From: Solirubrobacterales bacterium
GTDB taxonomy: Bacteria > Actinomycetota > Thermoleophilia > Solirubrobacterales > Solirubrobacteraceae
Direction: 5' to 3'
Length of the DNA: 34,835 nt
Assembly (NCBI GenBank): GCA_025964115.1
Contig: JAOPZM010000037.1
Span: 1-34,835 of the forward strand
This document shows positions 34,678 to 34,835 of this stretch, piece after piece. Position 1 is the first letter of the stretch, and every line of letters starts with the position of its first letter. The notes below the pieces were generated by a model, which worked only from the letters and a program-made list of their open reading frames with translations, did not search any database and was not told the origin of the DNA. The position numbers and the translations under genes are program-made.

Positions 34678-34835
34678 TCCTCGCGATCGACCAAGGGACC
34701 ACGGCGACCACCTGCTTCGTCTTCGATGAGCAGGCAGAGCCGATCGCCCGCGCGACGCGCGAGATAACCCCGTCCTTCCCGAGGCCCGGATGGGTCGAGC
34801 ACGACGCGCGTGAGATCTGGGAGGTGACGCACGCG
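34674..34835 (+). CDS. glpK: Glycerol kinase, N-terminal part
   Basis: The gene runs off the right edge; 54 codons are visible. The first residues [20 protein letters not shown] contain the FGGY-kinase phosphate-binding motif DQGTT, and [12 protein letters not shown] is the characteristic glycerol-kinase segment. Glycerol kinase makes sn-glycerol 3-phosphate from glycerol and ATP. TTCFVF replaces the more common SSRAIVF, a tolerated difference. Its ATG overlaps the glycosyltransferase stop by 4 bp, so it is translationally coupled. The kinase family is certain; other FGGY substrates cannot be excluded from the fragment. Confidence 0.88.
   Translation, partial: MILAIDQGTTATTCFVFDEQAEPIARATREITPSFPRPGWVEHDAREIWEVTHA

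Overview
The window is a very GC-rich, tightly packed bacterial chromosome segment. Genes commonly overlap by 4 bp (ATGA), GTG and TTG starts occur, and some genes lack a Shine-Dalgarno and look leaderless. The gene content fits a high-GC actinobacterium: a mycobacterial TB7.3-like biotinylated mini-protein, GT-C membrane proteins, a GH15 trehalase/glucoamylase-type enzyme and a PucR regulator. My best guess is the class Thermoleophilia (Solirubrobacterales), but this is inference from gene content. I saw no rRNA, tRNA, IS element or CRISPR array.

Region 1 (1-10448) is a potassium-homeostasis locus. It holds the C-terminal part of a sensor histidine kinase, KdpE, a 26-residue membrane peptide, KdpF, KdpA, KdpC and KdpB (C precedes B, unlike the usual F-A-B-C). 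These are followed by a free-standing KdpD N-terminal sensor module with no kinase domain and a membrane-anchored universal-stress domain protein. A CPA1 cation/proton antiporter on the minus strand then separates them from a second free-standing KdpD sensor module, whose start codon lies 2 bp from the antiporter start. Uptake pump, export antiporter and two copies of the KdpD signal-input module therefore sit together. A repeat-rich gap after kdpE (1405-1485) is a good candidate for the KdpE-controlled promoter.

Region 2 (10453-14135) is a two-gene minus-strand operon of large polytopic GT-C-like membrane proteins of unknown substrate.

Region 3 (14261-22700) looks like an amine or omega-amino-acid catabolic cluster. 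It has a saccharopine-dehydrogenase-family enzyme, an APC permease, a class III aminotransferase, a PucR-type regulator, alanine dehydrogenase and a gamma-aminobutyraldehyde-type aldehyde dehydrogenase. A consistent scheme is import of a diamine, transamination onto pyruvate, oxidation of the resulting aminoaldehyde, and recycling of alanine to pyruvate. The divergent permease/aminotransferase gap carries several inverted repeats that may be operators.

Region 4 (22902-27857) holds a DEAD-box RNA helicase with a structured leader, an MBL-fold hydrolase overlapping a GH15 glycosidase, a Nudix hydrolase and a rubredoxin.

Region 5 (27884-33871) is the biotin locus. bioA is on the plus strand. 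On the minus strand is a probable operon of a biotin carrier mini-protein, a methylmalonyl-CoA-decarboxylase-like crotonase, bioB, bioF and bioD. A truncated glyoxalase-fold fragment lies between bioA and bioD. The window ends with a family 2 glycosyltransferase overlapping the start of glycerol kinase (glpK).
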